Under the pieces are notes generated by a model. The model saw only the letters and a list, made by a program, of their open reading frames with translations. It did not search any database and was not told the origin of the DNA. Below are positions 1-7,159 of a stretch of DNA of 9,934 nt, in pieces. Each line of letters begins with the position of its first letter. Within the stretch, counting starts at the first letter, position 1. This stretch comes from Gammaproteobacteria bacterium (GTDB lineage: Bacteria > Pseudomonadota > Gammaproteobacteria > Granulosicoccales > Granulosicoccaceae). The stretch spans positions 1 through 9,934 of the forward strand of contig DOIU01000253.1 of NCBI GenBank assembly GCA_003511825.1, read 5' to 3'. The position numbers and the translations under genes are program-made.

Positions 1-362
1 GGGTCTACTGAAATGACCGTGGCAATCACCTGGACTTCATTTTTAAAGCCCTTCGGAAACAGCGGACGCAACGGGCGGTCAATCAGCCGTGAAGTCAGTG
101 TTTCGTTTTCACTCGGGCGACCTTCACGCTTGAAAAATCCGCCGGGGATTTTGCCCGCAGCGTAAGTGCGCTCCTGATAGTTAATGGTGAGCGGAAAAAA
201 ATCCTGGCCCGGAGCCGCTTCTTTGTGCCCCACGGCCGAGACCAAAACCACCGTGTCTCCCATACTGGCGACGACTGCGCAACTCGCCTGCCGCGCGACC
301 TCGCCGGTCTGCAAAGTGACGATTTGATCGCCATATTGGAACTGTTTGGTATGTGTATTCAC
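1..362 (-). CDS. pnp: Polynucleotide phosphorylase, N-terminal part (runs off the window)
   Basis: PNPase is the phosphorolytic 3'-5' exoribonuclease and polymerase of the RNA degradosome. Only the first 120 codons are inside the window. The translation starts MNTHTKQFQYGDQIVTLQTG and runs through the first RNase PH-like domain, with recognisable family stretches DTVVLVSAV, FFPLTINYQERTYAAGKIPGGF, KREGRPSENETLTSRLIDRP and LRPLFPKGF; the last of these continues into the window edge. The start is a GTG at 360-362, preceded by AGGAAA at 367-372, so a search limited to ATG would miss it. It lies 21 nt downstream of the rpsO stop and is almost certainly co-transcribed with rpsO. The family is about 700 residues long, so most of the gene lies beyond base 1. 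Confidence 0.96.
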   Translation of the reverse strand, partial: MNTHTKQFQYGDQIVTLQTGEVARQASCAVVASMGDTVVLVSAVGHKEAAPGQDFFPLTINYQERTYAAGKIPGGFFKREGRPSENETLTSRLIDRPLRPLFPKGFKNEVQVIATVISVD

Positions 363-383
363 AGAATTTCCTGAAAGTTGCGG

Positions 384-656
384 TTAGCGACGCAATCCGA
401 GACGCTGGATCAGACTCTGGTAACGCTCTTGGCTTTTGCCTTTGAGGTAGTCGAGTAATTTGCGGCGCTGATTGACCATGCGCAGCAATCCGCGGCGGGA
501 GTGGTGGTCGTGGGAATGTGTTTTGAAATGTTCTGTCAGGTGCACGATGCGCGATGTCAGAAGCGCGACTTGCACCTCTGGTGATCCGGTGTCCTTAGGA
601 TCGATTTGGTATTCCTTAACGATAGCAGCTTTCTGCTCAGCACTGAGGCAAGACAT
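384..656 (-). CDS. rpsO: 30S ribosomal protein S15
   Basis: S15 is a primary binder of the central domain of 16S rRNA and helps form the 30S platform and bridge B4 to the 50S. The product is 90 residues including Met, matching the usual 89-90. Family blocks are visible: KEYQIDPKDTGSPEVQVALL, LTEHFKTHSHDHHSRRGLL and LLDYLKGKSQERYQSLIQRL, ending GLRR. The frame stays open upstream to 785, but the start at 654-656 is chosen because GGAG lies at 664-667 with a 7-nt spacer and because family homology begins there. A private promoter and leader hairpin lie upstream. pnp follows after 21 nt. In E. coli S15 represses its own mRNA through a leader pseudoknot; whether this leader does the same cannot be told by eye. 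Confidence 0.97.
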   Translation of the reverse strand: MSCLSAEQKAAIVKEYQIDPKDTGSPEVQVALLTSRIVHLTEHFKTHSHDHHSRRGLLRMVNQRRKLLDYLKGKSQERYQSLIQRLGLRR

Positions 657-663
657 GTCATAT

Positions 664-667
664 CTCC
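664..667 (-). promoter_or_regulatory. rpsO ribosome binding site
   Basis: GGAG lies 7 nt upstream of the ATG at 654-656. It decides the rpsO start against the longer open frame that reaches 785. Confidence 0.75.
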
Positions 668-727
668 AATCAAATGAAAAAATACGCCTGAATCCGCGAC
701 TTGGAAGCAGAATCAGGTAAGAAAAAC

Positions 728-742
728 CCCGAAAAAATCGGG
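728..742 (-). terminator. Terminator-like hairpin in the rpsO leader
   Basis: On the minus strand CCCGA (738-742) and TCGGG (728-732) form a 5-bp stem around a five-T loop. A run of five T follows at 722-726. It lies downstream of the rpsO promoter and upstream of the rpsO start, so it would affect transcripts coming both from truB and from the rpsO promoter. The stem is short, so it may be a weak terminator, an attenuator or an mRNA-stabilising hairpin rather than a full stop. Confidence 0.5.
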
Positions 743-757
743 CAAAAATAAGCGGGT

Positions 758-785
758 ATTGTAACACCGCCTGACCGGCTAACAA
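758..785 (-). promoter_or_regulatory. Sigma70-like promoter for rpsO-pnp
   Basis: TTGTTA at 780-785 as a -35 box and TACAAT at 758-763 as a -10 box are separated by 16 bp on the minus strand, just after the truB stop. Transcription would start near 751 and give a leader of roughly 95 nt. A promoter at this place between truB and rpsO is known in E. coli. Confidence 0.62.
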
Positions 786-801
786 GGCGAAATCCGGTTA
801 A

Positions 802-1725
802 TTACAAATTAAACACCTTTTTGGGCTGCAGAGCCTGAACGGCAGTGATCTGCCCCAGCCCCAGAAACTGTCCACTGTGTGCATAGACACGCACCATCGG
901 TCCGCTTGGCAGATTGGGGTACGATGCCAGATCGACCAACCGCCCGGCACAAAACGCCTCGCCTTGCGCCGCGTGAAGATCGACGCGAGTAAACCCCGTC
1001 AACGCCACGTCAATCGGCAGCAGTAGCGACAGGAGCTGCTCGGGCGTGTTGTCTTTCACGGCTTGCAGCGCGTCCAATGTGATCGTCGAGTGCTCGGCGA
1101 ACGGCGTGACTGCCGTGCGCGCCAAGTACGACACATGTGCGCCACAGCCGAGTGACTCGCCGATGTCTTCAACCAGCGTGCGGATGTACGTGCCTTTGGA
1201 ACAGCGCACTCGCAGACGCAGTGTGGTCGGCGTCTGTTCCAGCAGTTGTAAGTCCATAATCCGCACCTGTCGCGGCTCGCGGGTCACTTCCACCCCTTTG
1301 CGCGCCAAGCGGTACAGGGGCTTGCCGTCTTTCTTCAGGGCGGAGTGCATGGGAGGAATCTGTTGAATATCACCCGTGAATTGCGTCAACGTGCGCAAGA
1401 CCTCAGCGCGATCCAAGGGCGGCACGGGTCGTTGCGAAACGACATCACCTTCGCGATCACCGCTCTCAGTCACCACCCCGAGCGCAGCTTCAGTGACATA
1501 CTCTTTGTCGGCGTCGAGCAAGAACGCGGAAACTTTGGTCGCTTCACCGAAGCAGATGGGCAACATGCCGGAGGCCAGTGGGTCGAGGCTGCCGGTATGG
1601 CCGGCCTTTTTGGCGCGGTAGATCGCCTTGGCTATTTGCAGGGCTTTATTCGAGGACAAACCGAGCGGTTTGTCCAACAACAGAATACCGTTCACGTGAC
1701 GGCGGGACGCGCGGGTGTCTACCAT
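802..1725 (-). CDS. truB: tRNA pseudouridine(55) synthase TruB
   Basis: TruB isomerises U55 in the T loop of most tRNAs to pseudouridine and also acts as a tRNA chaperone. From the ATG at 1723-1725 the product is 307 residues (E. coli 314). The catalytic motif AGHTGSLDPLASG is intact, and its aspartate falls at residue 48, the same number as in E. coli. Other family stretches are NGILLLDKPLGLSSN near the start, IPPMHSALKKDGKPLYRLAR, and CSKGTYIRTLVEDIG. A PUA-like C-terminal part ends PKKVFNL. The frame is open upstream to 1788, but that stretch overlaps rbfA and lacks homology. No good Shine-Dalgarno sequence is visible in the 16 nt between rbfA and this ATG, so translational coupling to rbfA is likely. 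Confidence 0.96.
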   Translation of the reverse strand: MVDTRASRRHVNGILLLDKPLGLSSNKALQIAKAIYRAKKAGHTGSLDPLASGMLPICFGEATKVSAFLLDADKEYVTEAALGVVTESGDREGDVVSQRPVPPLDRAEVLRTLTQFTGDIQQIPPMHSALKKDGKPLYRLARKGVEVTREPRQVRIMDLQLLEQTPTTLRLRVRCSKGTYIRTLVEDIGESLGCGAHVSYLARTAVTPFAEHSTITLDALQAVKDNTPEQLLSLLLPIDVALTGFTRVDLHAAQGEAFCAGRLVDLASYPNLPSGPMVRVYAHSGQFLGLGQITAVQALQPKKVFNL

Positions 1726-1741
1726 GAATGACGACTGACGC

Positions 1742-2116
1742 TCAGGTGTCGTCGCCGGGCGTGGTGTTGGAGCGCACGGCCGCATCAATCAGGCCTGACA
1801 GACGAGAGCCTTCTTCCATGCTGGTGTCGTATACAAAACGCAATATCGGCACAGCGCGCAAGGTCAGGCGCTTACTGAGCAGATGACGCATCGCGCCCAG
1901 ACCTTCCTGCAAGGCTTCATCCGTCGCCTCGAGTTGATCTTCGTTGAGTACGGTGTAGAAAATGGTGGCAATCGACAGATCACGAGTGACCTCCACCGCA
2001 CTGATGGTGAGCAAGGGCGAGACACGAGGATCTTTCAGCTCGTCGCGAATCAGCGGCACAATCTCGCGCTGAATCTGATCGGCAACGCGGTAGCTTCGCG
2101 GGTAATCTCTGGCCAT
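1742..2116 (-). CDS. rbfA: 30S ribosome-binding factor A
   Basis: RbfA binds the 30S precursor near the 5' helix of 16S rRNA, helps late maturation and cold adaptation, and acts in the cytoplasm. The product is 124 residues (E. coli 133), a single KH-like domain. Recognisable are the start MARDYPRSYRVADQIQREI, the LKDPRV stretch, the ISAVEVTRDLSIATIFYTVL strand region, and the C-terminal RFVYDTSMEEGSR motif. It begins 30 nt after the infB stop. The sequence before the ATG has only a weak purine stretch (GAGCG), so translation is probably coupled to infB. The stop is TGA, which shows that TGA is a true stop codon in this organism. Confidence 0.95.
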   Translation of the reverse strand: MARDYPRSYRVADQIQREIVPLIRDELKDPRVSPLLTISAVEVTRDLSIATIFYTVLNEDQLEATDEALQEGLGAMRHLLSKRLTLRAVPILRFVYDTSMEEGSRLSGLIDAAVRSNTTPGDDT

Positions 2117-2146
2117 AGTGCAGGAGCGCTCGGATACGTGGCGCGC

Positions 2147-4732
2147 TTACAGCGTGCGCGCCACTTCCTTGCGTTCGTAAACCTCGATCTGGTCACCGGG
2201 TCGGACATCGGTGTAGTTTTTCACGCCGATACCACACTCGGTGCCCATGCGGACCTCATTCACATCGTCTTTAAAGCGACGCAGCGATTCCAGCTCACCC
2301 TCGTAGATAACGACATTGTCGCGCAAGACACGGATAGGTTGATCGCGTCGCACCACGCCATCGACCACAATGCTGCCAGCGATTTGGCCAAACTTGGGCG
2401 ACTTGAACACGTCTTTCACTTCGGCAAGACCGATGATTCTTTCTTGAATCTCCGGCGCGAGCAGTCCACCTGCCACGTTCTTGACCAGATCGATCAAGTC
2501 GTAGATCACGCTGAAATACTGCAGATCGACACCCTGCTCGGTGATGACCTTGCGTGCCGAGTTGTCTGCACGGGTGTTGAAGCCGACCAGAATAGCGCCA
2601 GACGCCGCCGCCAGCGTGGCGTCGGATTCGTTGATACCGCCAACGCCGCCGCCGATCACCTGAATACTGACTTCGTCCGTTGAGAGTTTTTCGAGCGACT
2701 CCTTAATCGCCTCAAAACTGCCACGTACATCGGCTTTCACCAACAGTTTGAGCGTTGACTTACCACTTTCTTTGATCTGCGAGAAGACATCATCCAGACT
2801 GGCCGGACCACTCTCAGACAAGCGCACGGCGCGCTGCTTGCTCTGGCGCAGGGATGCCAGCTCGCGGGCGGCCTTTTCATTGTCGGCCACCAGAAACTCG
2901 TCACCCGCCTCAGGCGTACTGGACAAGCCCAGCACCTGCACCGGAATGGACGGGCCGGCCACCTCAACTTGCTCGCTGTTCTCGTCGAACATCGCGCGCA
3001 CGCGGCCAAGCTCTTGGCCACAGAGGATCAAATCCCCTTTCTTGAGTTCGCCACTTTGCACCAGCACGGTCGCCACCGGACCACGGCCTTTATCGAGCGT
3101 TGCTTCAATCACAATACCATTGGCGTTGCCTTGAGCCGGCGCACTCAGCTCCAGGACTTCCGCCTGCAGCAAAATAGCATCGAGTAACTCATCAATACCC
3201 TGCCCGGTCATTGCAGAGACATTGATGAACATGATGTCACCGCCCCAGTCTTCGGGAATGACTTCATGCTGTGACAATTCGTTCTTCACTCGATCGGGGT
3301 CAGCGGCTTCTTTATCAATCTTATTGACGGCAACGATCATGGGTACTTTGGCCGCACGCGAATGCTGAATCGCCTCAATCGTCTGTGGCATCACGCCGTC
3401 ATCGGCCGCCACGATCAAGATCACGATATCGGTACTCTGCGCACCGCGCGATCGCATCGCAGTAAACGCCGCGTGACCCGGTGTATCAAGGAAGGTCACC
3501 ACGCCTTTTTCTGTTTCGACGTGGTAGGCGCCGATATGCTGGGTGATACCACCGGCCTCTGACGAAGCAACCCGCGAGTGACGAATGTAGTCGAGCAGCG
3601 AGGTTTTACCGTGATCAACATGGCCCATCACCGTCACCACAGGTGGTCGCGTCGCAACTTCGCCTTGCGCATCGCCGGCCACTTTTTCAGCGAGCGCTAC
3701 CTCAGCGTCGTCACTGGACGTCGTAATCGCGATATGCCCCATCTCTTCGACGACGAGAATCGCGGTTTCCTGATCGAGTACTTGGTTGATGGTCGCCATC
3801 ACGCCCATGTTCATCATGGTCTTGATGATCTCGGCCGCTTTAACGGCCATGCGATTGGCAAGGTCTGCGACGGTAATCGTCTCCGGCACAGAGATATCGC
3901 GTTTCACGGGTTGAGTCGGCATCTCAAACGCATGCTTGGCATCACCGCCGCGCGCTGCCGCGCCACGTGCACCACCGCGCCCTGCCTTGCCTTTGCGCTT
4001 ACCAGACTTGTCTTTGCGCACGTGTAGCTGCCCACGCCCAGGGGCGCCCTTGGAGGCCGGCGGCGATCCACCGCCTGAACGCCCACTAGACGTTCGCGAT
4101 TTCGCAGGTTCTTTGCGAGCATGTTCCTTGCGTGCCGGTGTAGCCGCTGCTGCCGCAGCCGTCTGGCGAGCGAGTTCAGCTTCGGCGGCGGCAATTTTTT
4201 GCGCTTCTACCTCAGCTTCAGCTTCCGCCTTACGCTTCGCTTCTTCCTCAGCTTCGAGGCGGCGATGCTCTTCCTCAGCTTGCTGCTTTTGCAGCTGCTT
4301 CTCCTCCTGCTCTTTGCGCTTTTGCTCTTCAGCGGCCTGACGCTTCGCTTCGAGCTCTTCGTTCTCAGACTGCTTGCGGCCGAGCTCCGTGCGCAGTTTT
4401 TGCTGCCGCTCTTCCTCGCCTTTCATGGCTTCGCTGCGCTTGACGTAGGTCCTGCGTCCGCGCACTTCGACGTTGACCGTCTTCTTGCCACTGGAATCGA
4501 TTTTAATTTCACTGACGCGTTTGCGGCGCAAGGTGATCTTGCGTGCACTACTTGGCGTGTCAGACTTGCCGTGTGAGCGGCGCAAATGCGTGAGCAATTG
4601 CTTTTTTTCTTCGTCGGATATGAGATCGGAATCGGACTCTTTTTTGAGGCCGGCCTCCGACAACTGCACGAGCAGTTTTTCGATCGGTGTCCCGACGACT
4701 TCCGCCAGTTGTTTTACCGTGACTTCTGCCAT
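2147..4732 (-). CDS. infB: Translation initiation factor IF-2
   Basis: IF-2 is the GTPase that places fMet-tRNA on the 30S and promotes 50S joining. The product is 861 residues (E. coli 890). In order: an IF2_N module at about 1-50; an IF2-associated basic segment at about 58-100 (KITLRRKRVSEIKI); a long Lys/Glu/Ala/Gln coiled coil at about 103-195; a Gly/Arg/Lys-rich linker to about 265; a second IF2_N module at about 283-335; and the G domain. The G domain shows G1 GHVDHGKT at 370-377, G3 DTPGH at 416-420, G4 NKID at 470-473 and G5 SAM at 506-508. Domain II, domain III and the C-terminal fMet-tRNA-binding domain follow to the end. GGAGG at 4743-4747 supports the start. The gene lies 21 nt after nusA. 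All motifs are intact. Confidence 0.98.
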   Translation of the reverse strand: MAEVTVKQLAEVVGTPIEKLLVQLSEAGLKKESDSDLISDEEKKQLLTHLRRSHGKSDTPSSARKITLRRKRVSEIKIDSSGKKTVNVEVRGRRTYVKRSEAMKGEEERQQKLRTELGRKQSENEELEAKRQAAEEQKRKEQEEKQLQKQQAEEEHRRLEAEEEAKRKAEAEAEVEAQKIAAAEAELARQTAAAAAATPARKEHARKEPAKSRTSSGRSGGGSPPASKGAPGRGQLHVRKDKSGKRKGKAGRGGARGAAARGGDAKHAFEMPTQPVKRDISVPETITVADLANRMAVKAAEIIKTMMNMGVMATINQVLDQETAILVVEEMGHIAITTSSDDAEVALAEKVAGDAQGEVATRPPVVTVMGHVDHGKTSLLDYIRHSRVASSEAGGITQHIGAYHVETEKGVVTFLDTPGHAAFTAMRSRGAQSTDIVILIVAADDGVMPQTIEAIQHSRAAKVPMIVAVNKIDKEAADPDRVKNELSQHEVIPEDWGGDIMFINVSAMTGQGIDELLDAILLQAEVLELSAPAQGNANGIVIEATLDKGRGPVATVLVQSGELKKGDLILCGQELGRVRAMFDENSEQVEVAGPSIPVQVLGLSSTPEAGDEFLVADNEKAARELASLRQSKQRAVRLSESGPASLDDVFSQIKESGKSTLKLLVKADVRGSFEAIKESLEKLSTDEVSIQVIGGGVGGINESDATLAAASGAILVGFNTRADNSARKVITEQGVDLQYFSVIYDLIDLVKNVAGGLLAPEIQERIIGLAEVKDVFKSPKFGQIAGSIVVDGVVRRDQPIRVLRDNVVIYEGELESLRRFKDDVNEVRMGTECGIGVKNYTDVRPGDQIEVYERKEVARTL

Positions 4733-4742
4733 TACTGTGTAA

Positions 4743-4747
4743 ACCTC
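4743..4747 (-). promoter_or_regulatory. infB ribosome binding site
   Basis: A full GGAGG lies 10 nt upstream of the infB ATG, within the 21-nt gap after nusA. The spacing is slightly long but no better start lies closer. Confidence 0.65.
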
Positions 4748-4753
4748 CGGCGC

Positions 4754-6259
4754 TTACTCTGAAACCTGGTCTTCGTCTTGAAACCAGTGTTCGCGTGCTT
4801 TCATGATGAGTTTCCCAGCAAGCTCTTCATCCATGTCATCAAAGACCATGAGCTCGTCCACGGATTGTTCAGCAAGATCGTCCAAAGTGACGATGCCCTT
4901 GCCCGCAAATTTATACGCGAGTGCCTCTTCCAGGCCGTCCAGTGCAAGCAACTCATCAGACGGCTTGCTACTCTCAATCACCTCTTCACTGGCGATGGCT
5001 TTGGTCAACAAAGCGTCGTGAGCGCGACTGCGCAACTCATTGACGATGTCTTCATCAAACTCTTCGATATCCAGCAATTCTTGATGCGGCACATAGGCGA
5101 CTTCTTCAACGCTGATAAAGCCTTCCTGTACCAGAATTTGTGCAACTTCTTCGTCGACGTCGAGCTGCTCCATAAAGGCCGCAATGTACTCGCGTGCTTC
5201 CGCTTCATTGCGCTCCTCGGCGCTCGACTCGTCCATGACATTGAGTTCCCACTGGGTCAGCTCACTGGCCAAGCGCACGTTCTGACCGCCGCGACCGATG
5301 GCAAGCGAGAGCTTCTCGGCGTCGACCGCGAGGTTCATGCTGTGCGAGTCCTCATCGACGACAATGGACTTCACCTCAGCCGGTGCCATGGCGTTGATGA
5401 CGAACTGCGCGGGATTCTCGTCCCACAAGATGATGTCAATGCGTTCGCCCGCCAGCTCGTTGGACACCGTCTGGACGCGCGATCCGCGCATTCCGACGCA
5501 CGCACCCACTGGATCGAGGCGAGGATCGTGCGACAAGACGGCGATCTTAGCGCGCGCACCCGGATCACGGGCAGCGCCTTTAATTTCGATCACGCCCTGC
5601 CCCACCTCAGGCACCTCCAGCTTGAACAGCTCGATCAAGAACTCAGGCGCGGTGCGACTGACAAACAGCTGCGGGCCACGCGGCTCAGAGCGGACATCTT
5701 TCAGGAATCCACGCACGCGATCACCCGGCCTGATGGGCTCGCGCGGAATCAAATCTTCTCGCGGGATAAAACCCTCGGTATTGCTGCCGAGATCAATGTA
5801 CACGCCGCTACGCTCGGTACGCTTGACGATCCCCATAACAGGCTCGCCCACGCGCGGCAAATAGGCTTCAACGATACTGGCGCGTTCAGCTTCGCGCACT
5901 TTTTGGACGATGACCTGCTTTGCAGCCTGGGCGGCAATGCGGCCAAACTCCACCGACTCGATTTCTTCCTCAACGAACCCGCCGAGTTCCAGCTCGGGGT
6001 CATCCTCGCGCGCGGCCGAGATTGTGATCTGTCGCAGCGGGAACTCTTGCTCGATATCGTCCTCGACGGCTTCCCAGCGTCGAAACGTCTTGTAGTCGCC
6101 CGTGTTGCGATTGATTTCGACGCGAACGTCGATATCCATGGCATATTTTTTCCGGGTCGCAGACGCAAGTGCCGCTTCCAATGCGCCAAAGATGATTTCT
6201 TCCTCCACACCTTTTTCGTTGGAAACCGCATCTACAACCAGCAGAATTTCTTTCGTCAT
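4754..6259 (-). CDS. nusA: Transcription termination/antitermination factor NusA
   Basis: NusA binds RNA polymerase and nascent RNA, enhances pausing and intrinsic termination, and takes part in rRNA antitermination. The product is 501 residues (E. coli 495). The RNAP-binding N-terminal domain covers about 1-130, starting MTKEILLVVDAVSNEKGVEE. The S1 domain covers about 137-200 (GEPVMGIV, GVYIDLGS). KH1 carries GMRGS at 256-260 and KH2 carries GRGGQN at 322-327. Two helix-hairpin-helix acidic repeats follow at about 365-420 and 435-490, the arrangement typical of gammaproteobacteria. The ATG at 6257-6259 is preceded by GAGG about 11 nt away and GGA at 4 nt. rimP is 69 nt upstream and infB is 21 nt downstream. 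NusA autoregulates this operon in E. coli, which is relevant to the terminator ahead of rimP. Confidence 0.97.
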   Translation of the reverse strand: MTKEILLVVDAVSNEKGVEEEIIFGALEAALASATRKKYAMDIDVRVEINRNTGDYKTFRRWEAVEDDIEQEFPLRQITISAAREDDPELELGGFVEEEIESVEFGRIAAQAAKQVIVQKVREAERASIVEAYLPRVGEPVMGIVKRTERSGVYIDLGSNTEGFIPREDLIPREPIRPGDRVRGFLKDVRSEPRGPQLFVSRTAPEFLIELFKLEVPEVGQGVIEIKGAARDPGARAKIAVLSHDPRLDPVGACVGMRGSRVQTVSNELAGERIDIILWDENPAQFVINAMAPAEVKSIVVDEDSHSMNLAVDAEKLSLAIGRGGQNVRLASELTQWELNVMDESSAEERNEAEAREYIAAFMEQLDVDEEVAQILVQEGFISVEEVAYVPHQELLDIEEFDEDIVNELRSRAHDALLTKAIASEEVIESSKPSDELLALDGLEEALAYKFAGKGIVTLDDLAEQSVDELMVFDDMDEELAGKLIMKAREHWFQDEDQVSE

Positions 6260-6328
6260 GATTCCGTTTGCCTCTTTATCGCGCGAGTCGCGTCACCAAA
6301 ATTGCATACCCAATCTGAGGTGCCGCCA

Positions 6329-6787
6329 TTAAACCTGTTTCGGAAGTAGCTTTGCTTGTTCTATGCCATCAATCGGGATGGTGTAATGTTCACCATCCAC
6401 TTCAACCACAACATCCTCACCCTGGACCTCGGTCAGCTGCCCACGGAAGTTGCGCCGCCCCAGAATTAAATCAAAGGTTTTGACCTTCACTTCCTCAGAC
6501 ACATAGCGCTGGAAGTCTTTAGCGTCAAAGAGCGGCCGCTCAATACCGGGCGATGACACCTCAAGCACATATTCACCGCTGATCGGATCTTCAACATCCA
6601 AGACCGCACTGACCTGGTTGCTGACCAACGCGCAATCATCCAGCACCACACCACCGTCTTTATCGATGTACACCCGCAGCGTGGCGCCATTTTCGGCCAT
6701 GCCGTAAACCGCACCGACAAATTCATAACCCAGTGAAACCACAACGGGTTCGAGGCACTGCCAAATTTTATCGGATGCTTTTTGCAT
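6329..6787 (-). CDS. rimP: Ribosome maturation factor RimP
   Basis: RimP binds the 30S precursor and helps assembly around S12 and the central pseudoknot. From the ATG at 6785-6787 the product is 152 residues (E. coli 150). Family stretches are SLGYEFVGAVY near the N terminus, LRVYIDKDGGVVLDDCALVS, VSAVLDVEDPISGEYVLEVS and the signature VSSPGIERPLF. The C-terminal Sm-like domain ends AKLLPKQV. A GTG three codons upstream (6794-6796) is in frame and would add MWV. Alignment by eye with E. coli favours the ATG, but neither start has a strong Shine-Dalgarno sequence. It is the first gene of the operon. Confidence 0.95.
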   Translation of the reverse strand: MQKASDKIWQCLEPVVVSLGYEFVGAVYGMAENGATLRVYIDKDGGVVLDDCALVSNQVSAVLDVEDPISGEYVLEVSSPGIERPLFDAKDFQRYVSEEVKVKTFDLILGRRNFRGQLTEVQGEDVVVEVDGEHYTIPIDGIEQAKLLPKQV

Positions 6788-6811
6788 GACCCACACCAGT
6801 GAAATCTGAGT

Positions 6812-6839
6812 ATTTTAACGCGTTTAGCCGACTTCTTAA
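6812..6839 (-). promoter_or_regulatory. Possible promoter just upstream of rimP
   Basis: On the minus strand TTAAGA (6834-6839) and TAAAAT (6812-6817) are separated by 16 bp. A start near 6805 would give a leader of about 20 nt before the rimP ATG. The site lies after the intrinsic terminator at 6918-6935, so it would supply the operon independently of anything stopped there. The -35 match is modest. Confidence 0.4.
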
Positions 6840-6911
6840 CGACACACGACGTATGTGCCTAGCCGCCGACACACCACACACATCCTAGGTAAGAACAATC
6901 CCGTCGCCTAA

Positions 6912-7072
6912 TAAAAAGGCCCCTAAAAAGGGGCCTTTTCGCAGTCATTCTGGTAGCGGGTGGCTGGCGCCAGCGGAAGTCGCCGCTGGTACTGATCCGC
7001 GACGTTGTCGCCAAGCGAGTACCTGCCCAAAGCGCGTTACTATCGACTTGAGGGAGCCCACGCTTGTTTAAA
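6912..7072 (-). ncRNA. Candidate structured small RNA or attenuated leader of rimP-nusA-infB
   Basis: There is no reading frame here, but a promoter-like pair lies at 7079-7108 and a strong terminator ends the unit, giving a transcript of about 160 nt. By eye on the minus strand it folds well. An outer helix pairs 7055-7064 with 6955-6965 (AGCG with CGCT, GGCT with AGCC, small internal loop). A weak arm pairs CCC/GGG and AAG/CTT between 7047-7054 and 7026-7032. A second arm pairs GGTACT (7018-7023) with AGTACC (6988-6993) and holds an inner GCGAC/GTCGC hairpin (7007-7011 with 6999-7003). A third arm pairs CCAGCGG (6983-6989) with CCGCTGG (6970-6976). The second and third arms share two bases and may compete. 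It is not a tRNA (no T-loop motif), and I do not recognise it as 6S, 4.5S, tmRNA or RNase P. The structure was worked out by hand, without energy calculation. Confidence 0.42.
6914..6939 (-). terminator. Strong intrinsic terminator, symmetric and usable on both strands
   Basis: GGCCCC (6918-6923) and GGGGCC (6930-6935) form a GC stem, extended by a T-A pair inside and by A/T pairs outside (6914-6917 with 6936-6939), closing on a loop of four A. On the minus strand the stem is followed by a five-T tract; on the plus strand by four T. There is no gene on the plus strand to its left for it to end. Its natural client is minus-strand transcription coming from the 7.0-9.4 kb side. It separates that side from rimP. 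Confidence 0.85.
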
Positions 7073-7078
7073 GGCGGG

Positions 7079-7108
7079 ATTGTACCGAAAAACCACCCTG
7101 CGCTTCAA
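7079..7108 (-). promoter_or_regulatory. Sigma70-like promoter ahead of the structured RNA
   Basis: On the minus strand TTGAAG (7103-7108) and TACAAT (7079-7084) are separated by 18 bp. The start would be near 7070-7072. The site lies after the end of the beta-helix frame (7160) and has no gene between it and the terminator at 6914-6939, so it would drive either a small RNA or, with readthrough, the rimP operon. Confidence 0.5.
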
Positions 7109-7159
7109 TGCCACCACCAAAAAAAGTGCAAAGTTTCAGTGAGTGTCGCCATCGCCCCC

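Noticed and set aside
1883..2683. 266-codon plus-strand frame spanning the rbfA/infB junction
   Set aside because: It is antisense to two clear genes, its protein has no recognisable domain, and no ribosome site justifies it.
4778..6349. Long open frame of 523 codons on the plus strand opposite nusA
   Set aside because: It is a shadow of nusA's codon pattern: it has no family resemblance, lies fully antisense to an intact essential gene, and similar long shadows occur opposite infB and truB.
6963..6974. Perfect 12-bp palindrome GCTGGCGCCAGC as a protein operator
   Set aside because: Half of it overlaps the third arm of the proposed RNA fold. With only one copy and no known regulator of this motif, I do not call it an operator.
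6955..7064. tRNA gene ahead of rimP, expected from gammaproteobacterial gene order
   Set aside because: No T-loop motif (GTTCGA-type) and no 7-bp acceptor helix with proper spacing on either strand; the folded shape differs from a cloverleaf tRNA.
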